Shown: piece by piece, positions 7,095 to 14,095 of the stretch
Layout: each line of letters starts with the position of its first letter
How positions within the stretch are numbered: the first letter of the stretch is position 1
Assembly (NCBI GenBank): GCA_041678445.1
Contig: JBAYOD010000007.1
Coordinates: 1 to 34,048, forward strand
DNA from: Zeimonas sp041678445
GTDB taxonomy: Bacteria > Pseudomonadota > Gammaproteobacteria > Burkholderiales > Burkholderiaceae_E
Direction: 5' to 3'
Length of the DNA stretch: 34,048 nucleotides
Notes under the pieces: generated by a model
What the model was told of the DNA's origin: nothing
The model's input: only the letters and a program-made list of their open reading frames with translations
Databases searched by the model: none
Position numbers and translations under genes: made by a program

Positions 7095-7681
7095 TTGCGG
7101 CCTCCCGCGCCATCCGATTCGACCCCACCGGCTTCGACCTTCGGAGCGTCGTCGTCGGGATCGAGGTAGCGGCCGATCCACAGACCCTGCAGGATCACGA
7201 AGGCGAGCGTCAACCCCAGGGTGCCGAACAGCTTGAAGTTGACCCAGGTATCGGTCGAGAACCCGTAGGCGACGACGATGTTGGCAACGGCCATCAACAC
7301 GAAGAACCCCATCCAGGCCAGGTTCAGCGAGCGCCAGACCGGATCGGGCAAGCTCAGCTGGCTGCCCATCACCGCCCGGATCAGGTCGCGGCCGAAGAAC
7401 AGCCGCCCGCCCGCCAGCACCAGCGCGAACAGGCCATAGAGCACGGTCGGCTTCCACTTGATGAAGGTTTCGTCCTGCCACAGCAGGGTGAGTCCGCCGA
7501 AGACCGCGATGATCACCAGCCCGATCCACTGCATCGGCTCGACGGCCTTGCCGCGCAGCTTGAGCCAGCCGATCTGGGCAAAGCTGGCGATGATCGCCAC
7601 CGCGGTGGCCGCGTAGATGTCGACCAGCTTGTAGGCGACGAAGAACAGGATGATCGGGAACAGGTCGAAGAGGAGTTTCAT
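7091..7681 (-). CDS. yciB: YciB/IspZ-type inner-membrane septation protein
   Basis: A 196-residue polytopic membrane protein of the YciB (intracellular septation protein A) family, linked in enterobacteria to cell-envelope synthesis and division. The start MKLLFDLFPIILFFVAYK, the segment KPTVLYGLFALVLAGG and the phrase WRSLNLAWMGFFVLMAVANI are characteristic. About five membrane spans are apparent, followed by a hydrophilic Asp/Gly-rich tail of some 25 residues that is longer than in E. coli. The ATG at 7681 lacks a clear Shine-Dalgarno sequence. A -10-like TATACT on the minus strand at 7718-7713 could serve it. It is first in an operon with bolA and the parvulin gene. Confidence 0.94.
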   Translation of the reverse strand: MKLLFDLFPIILFFVAYKLVDIYAATAVAIIASFAQIGWLKLRGKAVEPMQWIGLVIIAVFGGLTLLWQDETFIKWKPTVLYGLFALVLAGGRLFFGRDLIRAVMGSQLSLPDPVWRSLNLAWMGFFVLMAVANIVVAYGFSTDTWVNFKLFGTLGLTLAFVILQGLWIGRYLDPDDDAPKVEAGGVESDGAGGRK

Positions 7682-7712
7682 CGTACCGGGAAGGGGTCGT
7701 TCATCGGTGCGT

Positions 7713-7722
7713 AGTATAGAAT
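7713..7722. promoter_or_regulatory. Overlapping divergent -10 elements (yciB / small basic gene)
   Basis: On the plus strand TAGAAT at 7717-7722 is a 5-of-6 match to the -10 consensus, placing a transcript start about 27 bases before the small gene at 7757. On the minus strand TATACT at 7718-7713 is also 5 of 6 and would serve yciB. Clear -35 elements are not seen on either strand. Confidence 0.4.
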
Positions 7723-7756
7723 CATTCGTTTTGTCCCCCGATCCAGGAGATTTTCG

Positions 7757-7885
7757 ATGGCTGAACGCACGCGCACCCGTCGCAACACGCTCGAGCGCCG
7801 CTGCCTTTCCAAGTATCTGAAGCGCCTGTTCAAAGGCTCTTCGCGCTCCACCTTCCGGATGCTCGAGAAGATCAAGAAGGCCTGA
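7757..7885 (+). CDS. Small, strongly basic protein of unknown function (42 aa)
   Basis: An ATG preceded by AGGAGA (7745-7750) with a 6-base spacer opens a 42-codon frame ending in TGA at 7883-7885. The product starts MAERTRTRRNTLERR and ends FRMLEKIKKA. It has nine Arg and six Lys against three Glu and no Asp, one Cys (residue 16), and no hydrophobic span or signal peptide. About four-fifths of the codons end in G or C, as in the neighbouring genes. The strong ribosome-binding site and a -10-like TAGAAT upstream support real expression. I do not recognise the family; it is not a typical bS21, bL36 or bTHX ribosomal protein. The charge suggests binding to RNA, DNA or ribosomes, which is inference only. 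It is divergent from yciB and convergent with msrB, whose stop is 19 bases away. Confidence 0.72.
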   Translation: MAERTRTRRNTLERRCLSKYLKRLFKGSSRSTFRMLEKIKKA

Positions 7886-7904
7886 GGCGGCTGCAGCCCG
7901 GAGC

Positions 7905-8306
7905 CTACGGCTGCGGCTCGAAGTGCAGCGACAGCGAGTTCATGCAGTAGCGCAGCCCGGTGGGCGGCGGGCCGTCTTCGAAGACATGGCCGAGGTGTGC
8001 GTCGCAGATGGCGCACAGTGCCTCGGTACGTGTCATCCCCAGGCTGTTGTCGGTGCGCAGCGCGATCGTCTCCGGGTCGATCGGCTGCCAGTAGCTCGGC
8101 CAGCCCGAGCCCGATTCATACTTGTGGGCCGATTCGAACAGCGGCGTCCGGCAGCAGACACACAGATAAAGCCCCTTGTCCTTGAGGTTCCAGTAGCGGC
8201 CGGTGAACGCGCGTTCGGTGCCGTGGCGGCGCGCCACCCGGAATTCCTCTTCGGACAGCCGCTCGCGCCAGGCGGCTTCGCTGAGTTCGACACGTTTGTT
8301 CATCAT
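7905..8306 (-). CDS. msrB: Peptide-methionine (R)-S-oxide reductase
   Basis: A 133-residue MsrB that reduces the R-epimer of methionine sulfoxide in proteins. The zinc site is two CxxC pairs, Cys49/Cys52 (in LCVCCRTPLF) and Cys98/Cys101 (in LCAICDAHLGHVF). The catalytic Cys121 lies in GLRYCMNSLSLHF, and GSGWPSYWQPI is the usual substrate-site segment. The start is uncertain: ATG at 8306 or 8303, or a GTG at 8312; the ATG at 8306 sits five bases after GGGG on the minus strand and is used here. It lies 11 bases downstream of selO on the same strand and is probably co-transcribed. No signal peptide is present, so the protein is cytoplasmic. Confidence 0.95.
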   Translation of the reverse strand: MMNKRVELSEAAWRERLSEEEFRVARRHGTERAFTGRYWNLKDKGLYLCVCCRTPLFESAHKYESGSGWPSYWQPIDPETIALRTDNSLGMTRTEALCAICDAHLGHVFEDGPPPTGLRYCMNSLSLHFEPQP

Positions 8307-8317
8307 GATCACCCCAT

Positions 8318-9898
8318 TCAGGAAGAGCAGCTGACCGCGAGGTGACGCGCCCAGTCAGGGGGCAGGGCGGCCAGGTCCTCGTGTTCGGACTGCTCGTCGA
8401 AAGGCCTGGCAAGCACCGCGAGCAGCCGGCGGACCAGCGTCGGGTCGCGTTCACGCGCCTGCCGGATCGCCAGCTCGGCCAGGTGGTTGCGCAGGATGAA
8501 TTTCGGGTTCACCCGGTTCATCGCAGCCTGCCGGTCGGCGGGCTGCGCGCCTTCCTCGGCCAACCGGGTCCGCCAGCGGGCTGCCCAGGCGTCGAACAGG
8601 ACCGGCTCGCCAAACAGGTCGCGGCAGTGGCCGCCGGACCGAACGTCATCGGCGTCGATGGCGGCCAGTCTGCGGAAGAACTGGGTGAAATCGACTTTCT
8701 GGGCATGCAGCAGATCGAGGGCCGAGCGCACCAGCGCCGCATCGTCGGGGCCGGCGCTGTGCAGCCCCAGCTTGGCCCGCATCGATCGATCGTACTCGGC
8801 CTGGAATGCCGGCCCATAGCCGGCCAGCGCCGCCTTGGCATCGTCGACACTGCCGCCCGCCGCGCTGATCAGCGGCATGAGGGCTTCGCCCAGGCGCCAG
8901 CAGTTCCACTCGCCGATCTTCGGCTGCATCGCATAGCTGTAGCGGCCCAGATCGTCGGAATGGTTGCAGACGTGATTCGGATCGAAGCGGTCGAGAAAGC
9001 CGAACGGACCATAGTCGATGGTCAGTCCGAGCATCGACATGTTGTCGGTATTCATCACCCCGTGGCAAAAGCCCACGGCCTGCCAGGCGGCGATCAGCCG
9101 CGCGGTACGCTCGCTGATTTCGCGCAGCAGCGCCAGCCAGGGGTTGGCCGCATCGCGCAATGCCGGGAAGTGCTGGTCGAGCAGCAGAAGGCCCAGTCGT
9201 TCCAGCCGCTCGGGCTGGTCGAAATGCCGGAAGTACTCGAAGGAGCCGAAGCGCAGGAAGGAGGGTGCCAGCCGGGCAACGACCGCGGCCGTTTCGACCC
9301 GCTCCCGGTACACCGGTTCATCGGACGCCACCAGCGCCAGCGCTCGCGTGGTCGGGATGCCCAGGCCGTGCATGGCCTCCGAGCACAGGAACTCGCGGAT
9401 CGATGAGCGCAGCACGGCCCGGCCATCGGCCCCGCGCGAAAACGGGGTCCGCCCCGAGCCCTTGAGCTGCAGTTCCCAGCAGCGGCCATCCGGCCCCCGC
9501 GCGTCGCCAAGCAGGATCGCCCGGCCATCGCCGAGCCGGCCGGCCCAGACACCGAACTGATGGCCGGCGTAGACGGCCGCCAGCGGCTCGCTGCCGGCCA
9601 GCGGCCGGTTGCCGGCCATTGACTCGACGAACTCGGGGATTTCCAGGGTTTCGGGCGCCAGCCCGATCAGGGCTGCCGCCTCAGGGGAGGCGGCAACCAG
9701 CCAGGGTTCGGGCAGCGGCGCCGGCGCCATCCTGACGAAGAAGCCCGCAGGCAGGCGTGCGAAGCGATTGTCGAAAGCCAGGCCGGGCAAGTGCAGCGCG
9801 CCGGCTTCGGCCGCCTCGGCGGTCGCGCCCAATGCGCCGCCCGGGCCTGCGCGGGCCGCATCGCGAACAGGTGCTAGCAGGGAATTTCGATCATCCAT
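8318..9898 (-). CDS. selO: SelO/YdiU pseudokinase protein AMPylase
   Basis: A 526-residue SelO-family enzyme. The family has a kinase-like fold with flipped ATP and transfers AMP to Ser/Thr/Tyr of target proteins, with a role in redox homeostasis. Recognisable blocks are the glycine-rich and lysine segment WELQLKGSGRTPFSRGADG (Lys146), HGVMNTDNMS with the catalytic Asp285, and LTIDYGPFGFLDRFDP with the metal ligand Asp295, ten residues later as in characterised members. The C-terminus ends Cys-Ser-Ser, where eukaryotic SelO has selenocysteine-Ser-Ser. Length is typical. The ATG at 9898 begins MDDRNSLLAP; a long Ala/Gly-rich N-terminal stretch precedes the conserved core. msrB follows 11 bases downstream, a functionally sensible redox pairing. 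Confidence 0.95.
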   Translation of the reverse strand: MDDRNSLLAPVRDAARAGPGGALGATAEAAEAGALHLPGLAFDNRFARLPAGFFVRMAPAPLPEPWLVAASPEAAALIGLAPETLEIPEFVESMAGNRPLAGSEPLAAVYAGHQFGVWAGRLGDGRAILLGDARGPDGRCWELQLKGSGRTPFSRGADGRAVLRSSIREFLCSEAMHGLGIPTTRALALVASDEPVYRERVETAAVVARLAPSFLRFGSFEYFRHFDQPERLERLGLLLLDQHFPALRDAANPWLALLREISERTARLIAAWQAVGFCHGVMNTDNMSMLGLTIDYGPFGFLDRFDPNHVCNHSDDLGRYSYAMQPKIGEWNCWRLGEALMPLISAAGGSVDDAKAALAGYGPAFQAEYDRSMRAKLGLHSAGPDDAALVRSALDLLHAQKVDFTQFFRRLAAIDADDVRSGGHCRDLFGEPVLFDAWAARWRTRLAEEGAQPADRQAAMNRVNPKFILRNHLAELAIRQARERDPTLVRRLLAVLARPFDEQSEHEDLAALPPDWARHLAVSCSS

Positions 9899-9929
9899 CC
9901 GGGAATTTTAGTGTCGATGCGCGATTCCG

Positions 9930-9960
9930 TTGAGGGTATCCCTCGCAGGGTCGCTAGAAT
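9930..9960 (+). promoter_or_regulatory. Possible promoter of the acyl-CoA ligase gene
   Basis: TAGAAT at 9955-9960 matches the -10 consensus at 5 of 6 positions, about 40 bases before the ATG at 10001. A weak TTGAGG at 9930-9935 lies 19 bases upstream of it. This is the only promoter-like sequence in the gap divergent from selO. Confidence 0.35.
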
Positions 9961-10000
9961 CGTCGACCTGACCGTACAACCTGTCCAGGAGACATCGCAA

Positions 10001-11644
10001 ATGCAAGGCCTGATGATGGATATGCCGCTGCTGGTTTCGTCGCTGCTGCAGCATGCGGCCCGCCACCATGGCGACGTCGAGATCGTATCGCGGCGCGTCG
10101 AAGGCGACATTCACCGCTATACCTATGCCGATTGCCACGAGCGCACCCGCAAGCTCGCCGACGCCTTCATGCGCAGCGGCAGCAACATCGGCGACCGGAT
10201 CGCCACGCTCGCCTGGAACGGCTACCGTCACCTGGAACTCTATTACGCAGTTGGCGGCATGGGCGGTGTCATCCACACGATCAACCCGCGCCTGCACCCG
10301 GAACAGATCGCCTGGATCGTCAACCACGCCAGCGACACGCATCTGGCTTTCGACCTGACCTTCCTGCCGATCATCGAGGCGATCGCAGCCCATTGCCCGA
10401 CGGTCAGGACCTGGATCGCCATGTGCGATCCCGACCGGCAGCCGAAATCCGACAAGATCCCGAACCTCGTCAACTACGAGGAATTCCTCGCGCAGGGCGA
10501 CAGCGGCTACCGGTGGCCCGAACTCGACGAGCGCACCGCCTGCGGGCTGTGCTACACCTCGGGCACCACCGGCAACCCGAAGGGCGCCATGTACACGAAC
10601 CGTTCCACGGTTCTGCATGCCTACGGGGCGGCACTGCCCGACGCCATGGGCGCCTCGGCCCGCGACAGCATCGTGCCGGTCGTGCCGATGTTCCACGTCA
10701 ACGCCTGGGGGCTTCCGTACATCTGCCCGCTGGTCGGCGCGAAACTGGTGTTCCCGGGGCCTGCGCTCGACGGCAAGTCGCTGTTCGAACTGATGGAAGC
10801 CGAGCACGTCACCTATTCAGCCGGTGTGCCCACGGTCTGGTTGGGCTTGCTGCAGCACGTCGATTCGATCAAGGGTCGCTTCAGCTCGCTCAAGCGCACG
10901 GTGATCGGCGGCTCGGCCTGCCCGCCGGCGATGATCGCGGCCTTCCGGGACAACTACGACGTCGAGGTCATCCATGCCTGGGGAATGACCGAGATGTCGC
11001 CGCTGGGCACGCTGTGCCGGCTGCAGCTCAAGCATGAGCAACTGCCCGAACCGGCGCGCCAGAAGCTGCTCGAGAAGCAGGGGCACGTGATCTTCGGTGT
11101 CGACATGAAGATCATCGACGACGATGGCAACAGCCTGCCGTGGGACGGCAAGGTTTTCGGCAACCTGATGGTGCGCGGCCCCTGGGTGATGCAGGAGTAT
11201 TTCCGCGGCGAGGGCGGCGACCCGCTGGTCTACGATGCCGACGGCAAGGGCTGGTTCCCCACCGGCGACGTCGCGACCATCGATGCCGACGGCTACATGC
11301 AGATCACCGACCGCAGCAAGGACGTGATCAAGTCCGGCGGCGAGTGGATCAGCACCATCGACCTGGAGAACCTGGCGATCGCTCACCCGGCCGTGGCCAA
11401 TGCCGCGGTCATCGGCATCGCGCATCCGAAGTGGGATGAGCGTCCGCTGCTGATCGTTGCGAAGAAGCCCGGGGCCGAGGTCACCAGGGAGGCCTTGCTG
11501 GCCTTCTACGAGGGCAAGATCGCCAAGTGGTGGACGCCCGATGACGTGCAGTTCGTCGAGTCGATTCCGCTGGGCGCCACCGGCAAGATCCTGAAGACCC
11601 GGCTGCGTGAGCAGTTCGCCGACTACAAATTGCCGACTGCCTGA
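10001..11644 (+). CDS. Acyl-CoA ligase (AMP-forming), DmdB-like medium/long-chain type
   Basis: A 547-residue ANL-superfamily ligase that activates a carboxylic acid to its CoA thioester through an acyl-adenylate. Motifs are in the expected order: the P-loop-like YTSGTTGNPKG at residues 185-195, VVPMFHVNAWGLPY, the adenine motif HAWGMTEMSP around 325-334, the hinge-region TGD at 421-423, DRSKDVIKSGGEWIS, and the catalytic Lys529 in GATGKILK. The HAWGMTEMSP form resembles the group containing 3-methylmercaptopropionyl-CoA ligase (DmdB) and medium-chain fatty-acyl ligases. The ATG at 10001, with AGGAGA at 9987-9992, is chosen; the frame is open back to 9911 but the extra residues are not family-like. 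It opens the catabolic cluster and presumably makes the CoA ester used by the beta-oxidation genes downstream. Exact substrate unknown. Confidence 0.93.
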   Translation: MQGLMMDMPLLVSSLLQHAARHHGDVEIVSRRVEGDIHRYTYADCHERTRKLADAFMRSGSNIGDRIATLAWNGYRHLELYYAVGGMGGVIHTINPRLHPEQIAWIVNHASDTHLAFDLTFLPIIEAIAAHCPTVRTWIAMCDPDRQPKSDKIPNLVNYEEFLAQGDSGYRWPELDERTACGLCYTSGTTGNPKGAMYTNRSTVLHAYGAALPDAMGASARDSIVPVVPMFHVNAWGLPYICPLVGAKLVFPGPALDGKSLFELMEAEHVTYSAGVPTVWLGLLQHVDSIKGRFSSLKRTVIGGSACPPAMIAAFRDNYDVEVIHAWGMTEMSPLGTLCRLQLKHEQLPEPARQKLLEKQGHVIFGVDMKIIDDDGNSLPWDGKVFGNLMVRGPWVMQEYFRGEGGDPLVYDADGKGWFPTGDVATIDADGYMQITDRSKDVIKSGGEWISTIDLENLAIAHPAVANAAVIGIAHPKWDERPLLIVAKKPGAEVTREALLAFYEGKIAKWWTPDDVQFVESIPLGATGKILKTRLREQFADYKLPTA

Positions 11645-11654
11645 GTCGGCGGGC

Positions 11655-11682
11655 TTGTTGCGCCGGAAATCTCGTTTATGAT
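11655..11682 (+). promoter_or_regulatory. Candidate promoter of the Liv-type transporter genes
   Basis: TTGTTG at 11655-11660 and TATGAT at 11677-11682 are separated by 16 bases; the -10 matches 5 of 6 positions. The resulting leader of about 58 bases contains an inverted repeat (CGGCGGC 11683-11689 / GCCGCCG 11706-11712) and the GAGGAG ribosome-binding site at 11735-11740. Confidence 0.45.
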
Positions 11683-11746
11683 CGGCGGCGAGCGGCTTCC
11701 CGTTTGCCGCCGGTCGTATCCGTACGAACATAATGAGGAGACATGG

Positions 11747-12994
11747 ATGAGCAAGAAGTTCGCGTTCAAGGCGTTCGCGCTGGCGTTTGCCGGGTTGACG
11801 GCGGCGCCGATGGCCATGGCCCAGTCGGGCACCGTCAAGATCGCCTGGATCGACCCGCTGTCGGGCATGATGGCACCGCTCGGCCAGAACCAGATGCGCA
11901 GCTGGCAGCACGTTGCCGAACTCGCCAATCAGGAGAAGTGGGCCGGTGACGTCAAGTTCGAGATCGTCCCCTTCGATGGCAAGCTCAGCCCCCAGGAAAG
12001 CCTGACGGCGCTGAAATCGATCATCGACCAGGGAATCCGCTACATCACCCAGGGCAACGGTTCAGGCGTGGCGCTCGCGCTGGCCGACGCTGTCTCCAAG
12101 CACAACGCCCGCAACCCGGGCAAGGAGATCGTCTTCCTGAACTACGCGGCGGTCGATCCGGTGATGACCAACGAGAAATGCGATTTCTGGCATTTCCGGC
12201 TCGACATCAACGCCGACATGAAAATGGAGGCGCTGACCTCCTACATGGCCAAGCAGGACAACATCAAGAAGGTCTACCTGATCAACCAGGACTACTCCTT
12301 CGGCCATGCCGTCGAGCGCTCGGCCGAGGAATACCTGAAGCGCAAGCGCCCCGACATCGAAGTCGTCGGCAAGGACCGCCATCCGCTCGCACAGGTCCGC
12401 GACTTCGCACCGTACGTGGCCAAGATCAAGGCCGCCGGCACCGACACCATCATCACCGGCAACTGGGGCGCCGACCTGGCGCTGCTGATCAAGGCGGCCA
12501 ACGACGCCGGGCTGAACGCGAACTTCTACACCTACTACGCCGGCACCACCGGCGTGGGCACGCAGATGGGTTCGTCGGGCGAGGGCCGGGTCCGCCAGGT
12601 GGCCTACTGGAACACCAACGACTCCGATCTCGGCGACAAGCTGGTCACGGGCTTCAAGAAGAAGTACAGCGACGACTACTACACGATGGCCACCTACACG
12701 GGCATCAAGCTGCTGTCGGAAGCCTTCAAGAAAGCCGGATCGACCAACCCGGTCGACGTGGCCTTCGCCATGGAAGGCATGCGGATCCAGCTGCCCAACG
12801 GCGAGGCCGAAATGCGCGCCAGCGATCACCAGCTGCAGCAGAACGTCGTGATCTCGTCCTGGCAGAAAATCGATGGCAAGAAGGTTCGGCACGACATCGA
12901 GAACACCGGCTATGGCTGGAGCACGGTGGCCACGCTCGATTCCTACGTGGCCGCCCAGCCCACTTCCTGCAACATGAAGCGCCCGAAGCGCTGA
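11747..12994 (+). CDS. Liv-type ABC transporter periplasmic substrate-binding protein
   Basis: A 415-residue receptor of the leucine-binding-protein (periplasmic binding protein type I) family. Residues 1-25 form a signal peptide (MSKKFAFKAFALAFAGL..., cleavage expected after AMA). Family features are the opening strand TVKIAWIDPLSGMMAPLGQNQ, the hinge-side segment GDVKFEIVPFDGKLSPQESL, VYLINQDYSFGHAVERSAEEYLK and the long closing domain. The start at 11747 has GAGGAG six bases upstream; an overlapping ATG four bases earlier is out of frame. The four membrane and ATPase genes follow in order. Such receptors are usually annotated for branched-chain amino acids, but relatives next to catabolic genes bind fatty, aromatic or other carboxylic acids, and this context favours an organic acid. 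The ligand is not readable from the sequence. Confidence 0.93.
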   Translation: MSKKFAFKAFALAFAGLTAAPMAMAQSGTVKIAWIDPLSGMMAPLGQNQMRSWQHVAELANQEKWAGDVKFEIVPFDGKLSPQESLTALKSIIDQGIRYITQGNGSGVALALADAVSKHNARNPGKEIVFLNYAAVDPVMTNEKCDFWHFRLDINADMKMEALTSYMAKQDNIKKVYLINQDYSFGHAVERSAEEYLKRKRPDIEVVGKDRHPLAQVRDFAPYVAKIKAAGTDTIITGNWGADLALLIKAANDAGLNANFYTYYAGTTGVGTQMGSSGEGRVRQVAYWNTNDSDLGDKLVTGFKKKYSDDYYTMATYTGIKLLSEAFKKAGSTNPVDVAFAMEGMRIQLPNGEAEMRASDHQLQQNVVISSWQKIDGKKVRHDIENTGYGWSTVATLDSYVAAQPTSCNMKRPKR

Positions 12995-13012
12995 ACGGCA
13001 AGGCAGGGCAGG

Positions 13013-13050
13013 GCCGGGCCCGGAGTGCGCTTTCGCATCCCGGGCCCGGC
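13013..13050 (+). promoter_or_regulatory. Strong intercistronic hairpin after the receptor gene
   Basis: GCCGGGCCCGG at 13013-13023 pairs perfectly with CCGGGCCCGGC at 13040-13050. An inner TGCG/CGCA stem closes a 4-base loop, giving a nearly continuous 18-bp hairpin. It lies in the 149-base gap between the binding-protein and permease genes with no T-tract after it. Such structures commonly stabilise the receptor mRNA or attenuate read-through, keeping the receptor in excess. Confidence 0.6.
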
Positions 13051-13143
13051 ATGAAACACACCGAGAACACCCCAGGGGTCTGAACGGCGGCCATGCATCG
13101 GGCATGGTCGCCGCAGGCACCGTGTCGCCGGGTTGCACGCATC

Positions 13144-14091
13144 GTGGAATTCTTCGTCATCTCGCTGCTCAACGGTCTGAGCTACGGCCTGCTGCTGTTC
13201 ATGCTGGCCTCGGGCCTGACGCTGATCTTCAGCATGATGGGCGTGCTGAACTTCGCACACGCCTCGTTCTACATGATCGGCGCCTACTTCGCCTACCAGA
13301 TCAGCACCTGGATCGGATTCTGGCCGGCGCTGTTCGTGGCGCCCGTCCTGGTGGGCGTGCTCGGCGCGATCGTCGAGCGCTACGGCCTGCGCCGCGTCCA
13401 CAAGTGGGGACACGTTCCCGAGCTGCTGTTCACCTTCGGGATCTCCTACATCATCGTCGAGCTGGTCCAGATCATCTGGGGCCGGGCGGCCGTTCCCTAC
13501 CGGGTGCCGCCCGAGCTCTCCGGCACGCTGTTCACGGTGTTCTCGACCAACTTCCCGGCTTACCGCGGCTTCATGATGCTGATCGCATTGCTGATGCTGC
13601 TGGCCATCTGGCTGATGCTCACGCGCACTCGGATCGGCCTGGTCATCCAGGCCTCGCTGACCCATCCGGAGATGGCCGAATCGCTCGGCCACAACGTGCC
13701 CCGCGTGTTCATGCTCACCTTTGGCGGCGGCACTGCGCTGGCCGGACTGGCCGGCGTGATCGGCGGCAATGCCTACGTGACCGAGCCGTCGATGGCGGCG
13801 CTGCTGGGGGCCATCATCTTCGTGGTGGTGGTGGTCGGCGGGATGGGCTCGCTGGCCGGCGCCTTCATCGCCTCACTGCTGATCGGACTGATGCAGACCT
13901 TTGCGATCGGCCTCGACTGGTCGCTGGCTGCCTTCCTCGACGGCCTGGGGGTGCGGGTGAGCGCCGACATGCCCCTGTATTCGGTCTGGTCGCTGAAGCT
14001 CTCGCAGATCGCGCCGGTGCTCCCCTATCTGCTGCTGGTTCTGGTGCTGATCTTCCGGCCCCGCGGCCTGATGGGCACCCGGGAGAGCTGA
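13144..14091 (+). CDS. Liv-type ABC transporter permease (LivH family)
   Basis: A 315-residue inner-membrane permease. The N-terminus FFVISLLNGLSYGLLLFMLA, the phrase SGLTLIFSMMGVLNFAHASFYMIGAY, the segment EMAESLGHNVPRVF and the closing VLIFRPRGLMG are characteristic of LivH. Eight or so membrane spans are apparent. The GTG at 13144 gives the usual LivH N-terminus and is preferred; an ATG at 13093 would add 17 mostly basic, hydrophilic residues. Neither start has a convincing ribosome-binding site. It forms the channel together with the LivM-type subunit, whose gene starts 4 bases after this stop. Confidence 0.92.
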   Translation: MEFFVISLLNGLSYGLLLFMLASGLTLIFSMMGVLNFAHASFYMIGAYFAYQISTWIGFWPALFVAPVLVGVLGAIVERYGLRRVHKWGHVPELLFTFGISYIIVELVQIIWGRAAVPYRVPPELSGTLFTVFSTNFPAYRGFMMLIALLMLLAIWLMLTRTRIGLVIQASLTHPEMAESLGHNVPRVFMLTFGGGTALAGLAGVIGGNAYVTEPSMAALLGAIIFVVVVVGGMGSLAGAFIASLLIGLMQTFAIGLDWSLAAFLDGLGVRVSADMPLYSVWSLKLSQIAPVLPYLLLVLVLIFRPRGLMGTRES

Positions 14092-14095
14092 GGCG

